From Fibrobacter sp. (GTDB taxonomy: Bacteria > Fibrobacterota > Fibrobacteria > Fibrobacterales > Fibrobacteraceae), in NCBI GenBank assembly GCA_016285835.1, contig JAEERM010000004.1:1-64000 (forward strand): a stretch of DNA of 64,000 bases, given 5' to 3'. The notes beneath the pieces were generated by a model that saw only the letters and a program-made list of their open reading frames with translations, did no database searches and was not told where the DNA came from. The position numbers and the translations under genes were made by a program. Positions 61,840 through 64,000 of the stretch are shown here, one piece after another (position 1 is the first letter of the stretch; each line of letters begins with the position of its first letter).

Positions 61840-61870
61840 TAAATATACTCTATATTTTGTTCAAAATCAA
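61840..61870 (-). promoter_or_regulatory. Promoter of the lipoprotein/lipase array
   Basis: TTG (61870-61868), 20 bases, TATATTTA (61847-61840); the spacer holds ATTTTGTTCAAAAT (61854-61867), a one-mismatch form of the palindrome at the second copy. Leader about 70 nt to the ATG. Confidence 0.65.
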
Positions 61871-62030
61871 GTATAGTGGCGGACGATTTCTTCAATCTAA
61901 GCAAACTTGCCAGAAACAGGGTACACACACCGAAGGCACTTGCGACCTGCAAGCGACCCATCCCAGCCAAATGTCCATTTTGGTTTTTACCCAATCCTCT
62001 TAAATTTCGCTCATTCTCCTAATCTACCCC

Positions 62031-62306
62031 CTACTTGTCTCTTTTTCTTCTGTTGCAATCCCTGCACAGCATCTGACAGTTCGTGTCGATGGTCGGACCG
62101 CCTTCGCACCAGGGCGTTATATGGTCGGCTTCCATTTGCACAAGTTCGAAATGTTGTTTACAAATCGGACAAACACCCAGTTGGCGCTCGTAGGCCTTTA
62201 TCTTTTGGTTATCCGTAAACGCACGGATGGAAAGGTTGCGTTCGTCGTGCGTCAACAGGTACGGATAAATTCCTTTCTTGTTGGTTACATCGTCATCCTT
62301 GATGAG
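62031..62306 (-). pseudogene. 5'-truncated HNH endonuclease fragment
   Basis: The open frame contains DDDVTNKKGIYPYLLTHDERNLSIRAF, CPICKQHF, MEADHITPWCEGGPTIDTNCQMLCRDCNRRKRDK, the C-terminal HNH domain with its two CxxC knuckles as found in DUF262/GmrSD-type proteins. The frame runs on upstream (62307 and beyond) into unrelated G/C-rich sequence, so the N-terminal part is missing. The track start at 62255 is only an internal ATG or equivalent. Likely a decayed remnant; an active short HNH protein cannot be excluded. Confidence 0.75.
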
Positions 62307-62462
62307 CCTGGGCGTTGCGGGTGCGGCGCCTGAGCACCCGCAGTGGGGGTAGCGTAAGACCCGGCCGGGACGGGCTTTGGTCAGTATTCCCGAAGGGAAT
62401 GACTATATGGGCGGGGCCGGGGCTGGAGCGAGGGGGACTCTTCCCCCTTTATAATAAAGAAG
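62307..62462. other. G/C-rich junction sequence between the HNH fragment and the ACAD gene
   Basis: About 155 bp with runs such as gggcggggccggggctgg and gcgagggggactcttccccc, unlike flanking DNA. It replaces both the 5' end of the HNH gene and the N-terminal part of the ACAD gene. Similar G-rich sequence occurs in the ACAD insert at 62742-62818. Confidence 0.5.
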
Positions 62463-62465
62463 CGC

Positions 62466-63340
62466 GTGATGCTCAAGGCCACCTACAGCGAAGCCCTCGC
62501 CTACGCCAAGGACCGTAAGCAGTTCGGCCAGGCCATCATCAACTTCCCGGCCGTCTACGAAATGCTTTCCAACATCAAGGCTCGCCTTGATGCCGGCCGC
62601 GCCCTCCTTTACCAGACATCCCGCTACGTGGATATCTACAAGGGCCTCGAAGACATCGAACGTGAACGCAAGCTCACCGACGAAGAAAAGGCTGAACTCA
62701 AGCTTTACACGAAGCTCGCCTCTGCATGCACTCCGCTTGCCTGTGAGCCCCAAAGCCCCATGCGTTAAGCTGGGGCGGGGGCGAGAGTGAGGCGTGAGCC
62801 GAACGGTCGTGTAACTGCATGAACTCCGAATACGCCAACCTGAACAGCTACGACAGCATCCAGGTGCACGGCGGTTCCGGCTACATGCTCGAATACGCTT
62901 GCCAGCGCCTGTACCGCGACGCCCGTATCACTTCGATTTACGAAGGTACGACCCAGTTGCAGACCGTGGCCGCCCTCCCGCACATCACCACCGGCAGCTA
63001 CGGCCTCATGCTCGAAGAACTCGAAGCGGGCGAAGTGGCCGCCGAATACGAAAGCCTCAAGGCTCGCGCCAAGGCCATGGACGCGAAGTTCAACGAAGCC
63101 ATCGAAGTCGTGAAGGCCGCGAACAACAACGAGTTCACCGACCTCTGCAGCCGTCACTTGTACGAGCTCGCCGCCAACTGCGTGATGAGCCAGCTGCTCC
63201 TCCGCGATGCAACCAAGTCGCCCGAACTGTTCGAAAAGAGCATGAAGGTCTATCTGAACCTCGCCGAAGCTGAAGTTGCAAAGCACTACAACCTGATCAA
63301 GAGCCTGGATGTAGCCCAGCTCGAGAATTACAAGAAATAA
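62466..63340 (+). pseudogene. Acyl-CoA dehydrogenase, truncated and interrupted
   Basis: The first part (62466-62741) reads VMLKATYSEALAYAKDRKQFGQAIINFPAVYEML to KLASACTPLA, the C-terminal half of an acyl-CoA dehydrogenase; after a 77-bp insert with stops it resumes at 62819 as MNSEYANLNSYDSIQVHGGSGYMLEYACQRLYRDARITSIYEGTTQLQTVAA and runs to the stop. The FAD/acyl-CoA residues around HGGSGY..IYEGTTQ are present, but the N-terminal domains are absent. The original frame probably read ..PLAKGMNSEYAN... Could be an assembly artefact rather than a true pseudogene. Confidence 0.85.
62742..62818. other. G-rich insert inside the acyl-CoA dehydrogenase
   Basis: About 77 bp (net about 71) replacing what should be an AAGGGC-like codon pair. 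Contains GCCCCA and TGGGGC inverted repeats and gctggggcgggggcgagagtgaggcgtgagc, similar in style to 62400-62440. Confidence 0.5.
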
Positions 63341-63390
63341 TTGAAGGTTGTCTTCCCCGGCTTGACCGGGGATCTCCCCTTGCAAAAGAA

Positions 63391-63418
63391 AACCTCGGTG
63401 ACGAACCGAGGTTTTTTT
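63391..63418 (+). terminator. Intrinsic terminator after the ACAD gene
   Basis: AACCTCGGT and ACCGAGGTT, 9-bp perfect stem with a 5-nt loop, followed by TTTTT. Confidence 0.85.
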
Positions 63419-63667
63419 GAATTGCTAAAAAAGTACGGCTAAAGTTTTTCCTTGTTCTGTTTTATTTACGTAAAAAATTGTTGTAAAAACAACCTTGCAA
63501 CAACAATTGTACGCCATGGATATTCAAAACGAGACTATACTAAGTCTGAATACTAAGTCTGAAAAGAAAGCTACGCTTTGGCGCTATTTAAGTTTATCAA
63601 ACTTTATCGTTTTATTAAAGAATAAATCTCTTTATTTCTCTAGAGCAAGTTTCAAATTCCATTCATT
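63419..63667. other. AT-rich intergenic region
   Basis: No ORF. ACTAAGTCTGAA occurs twice in tandem around 63538-63562, and ttgttgt / acaacaa inverted repeats lie near 63478-63507. Confidence 0.4.
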
Positions 63668-64000
63668 TTAGAATTTTAATTCAATGTTATGTTTCTTGTT
63701 GTAAATAGTAATCTTTCCATCCGAAGAAACCTTTATTGAAGAGCCTTTTTCTCCTAAAATTCTACATGCCATTTGTCCAGTTCCCAGTAGTTTTCCATGC
63801 GAAGTCAATTCACGTTGTTTAACAACAGCACCATGCTTCAACAACAAGCCTTTTTTTGAAATAATAGAAACCCCATCACTCGTAAATATATTGAACAACG
63901 TATTTGTATATGTTTTATCAGAAACATTTACTTCGCCAAGAATGTTCAACCCTTCGTAGGATAAATCACTCTTATAGTCAGAATCTTCTTCCGGAATAAA
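63668..64000 (-). CDS. Unidentified protein, 3' part only
   Basis: The frame is open to base 64000 on the minus strand, so the track's internal start (63949, a TTG) is not the true start. The visible 110 aa (..DLSYEGLNILGEVNVSDKTYTNTLFNIFTSDGVSIISKKGLLLKHGAVV...GKITIYNKKHNIELKF) suggest a beta-rich C-terminus of a larger protein. I do not recognise it. Confidence 0.65.
   Translation of the reverse strand, partial: FIPEEDSDYKSDLSYEGLNILGEVNVSDKTYTNTLFNIFTSDGVSIISKKGLLLKHGAVVKQRELTSHGKLLGTGQMACRILGEKGSSIKVSSDGKITIYNKKHNIELKF

Noticed and set aside
43704-61870. Classical CDI or Rhs system
   Set aside because: No TpsB/CdiB, no haemagglutinin repeats or YD repeats, and the variable catalytic part is N-terminal rather than C-terminal; only the logic of orphan modules is similar.

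Overview
The window looks like a chromosomal segment of a Fibrobacter-type bacterium (FCB superphylum, cellulose degrader). The evidence is a FISUMP-type lipoprotein (22515-23078), a TIGR02147/DUF4423-type regulator coupled to a lipoprotein (26134-28469), a multidomain GH5 cellulase with paired carbohydrate-binding modules and a type IX-like C-terminal sorting domain, several other secreted proteins ending in similar tails, and promoters of Bacteroidetes form (TTG-N20-TAnnTTTR, found at exact spacing upstream of five genes). No rRNA, tRNA or CRISPR array was found.

Layout. 1-8145: 5' part of ileS, two AT-rich MORN-repeat lipoprotein paralogues, an MFS sugar porter, a small coiled-coil protein and azlCD. 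8228-8920: an IS200-type element with a frameshifted tnpA. 8973-25306: GH5 cellulase; a small secreted protein; mltG; a translationally coupled run of ABC exporter, two degenerate PilT-like ATPases and a patatin/outer-membrane protein; an AspT/YidE-type transporter; the FISUMP lipoprotein; a GNAT toxin-antitoxin-like pair between repeat blocks; and a GGGP synthase. 25307-26133 is non-coding and holds an inverted-repeat structure that folds as a pseudoknot. 26134-43693 is mostly core metabolism and information processing: regulator/lipoprotein/methyltransferase, two secreted proteins, hisE-hisG, an EAL-HDOD protein, recR, engB, mlaE-mlaF-like ABC genes, pyrC, plsC, rnr, an RgpF-like gene and a LolA-like secreted protein.

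43704-61870 is the most unusual region: three tandem modules on the minus strand, each a small lipoprotein followed by a secreted PGAP1/lipase-like protein. In transcription order they are 292-aa lipoprotein plus 284-aa truncated lipase, 295-aa lipoprotein plus 799-aa truncated lipase, and 285-aa lipoprotein plus a 4022-aa giant that continues into Ig-like repeats, a LamG-like domain, binding modules and a sorting tail. Lipoproteins and lipases diverge in parallel, the 799-aa protein and the giant share a near-identical core, and the 799-aa copy stops abruptly at a duplicated promoter. I read this as a recombining, polymorphic effector/partner locus in which the N-terminal catalytic part varies and displaced copies remain upstream; this is inference.

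The right end (61900-64000) is rearranged: a 5'-truncated HNH endonuclease fragment meets an acyl-CoA dehydrogenase that lacks its N-terminal part and is interrupted by a G-rich insert. The window closes in an unidentified partial gene.

Several intergenic regions carry degenerate heptamer (7-bp period) arrays, often as inverted pairs and sometimes with small palindromes between them.
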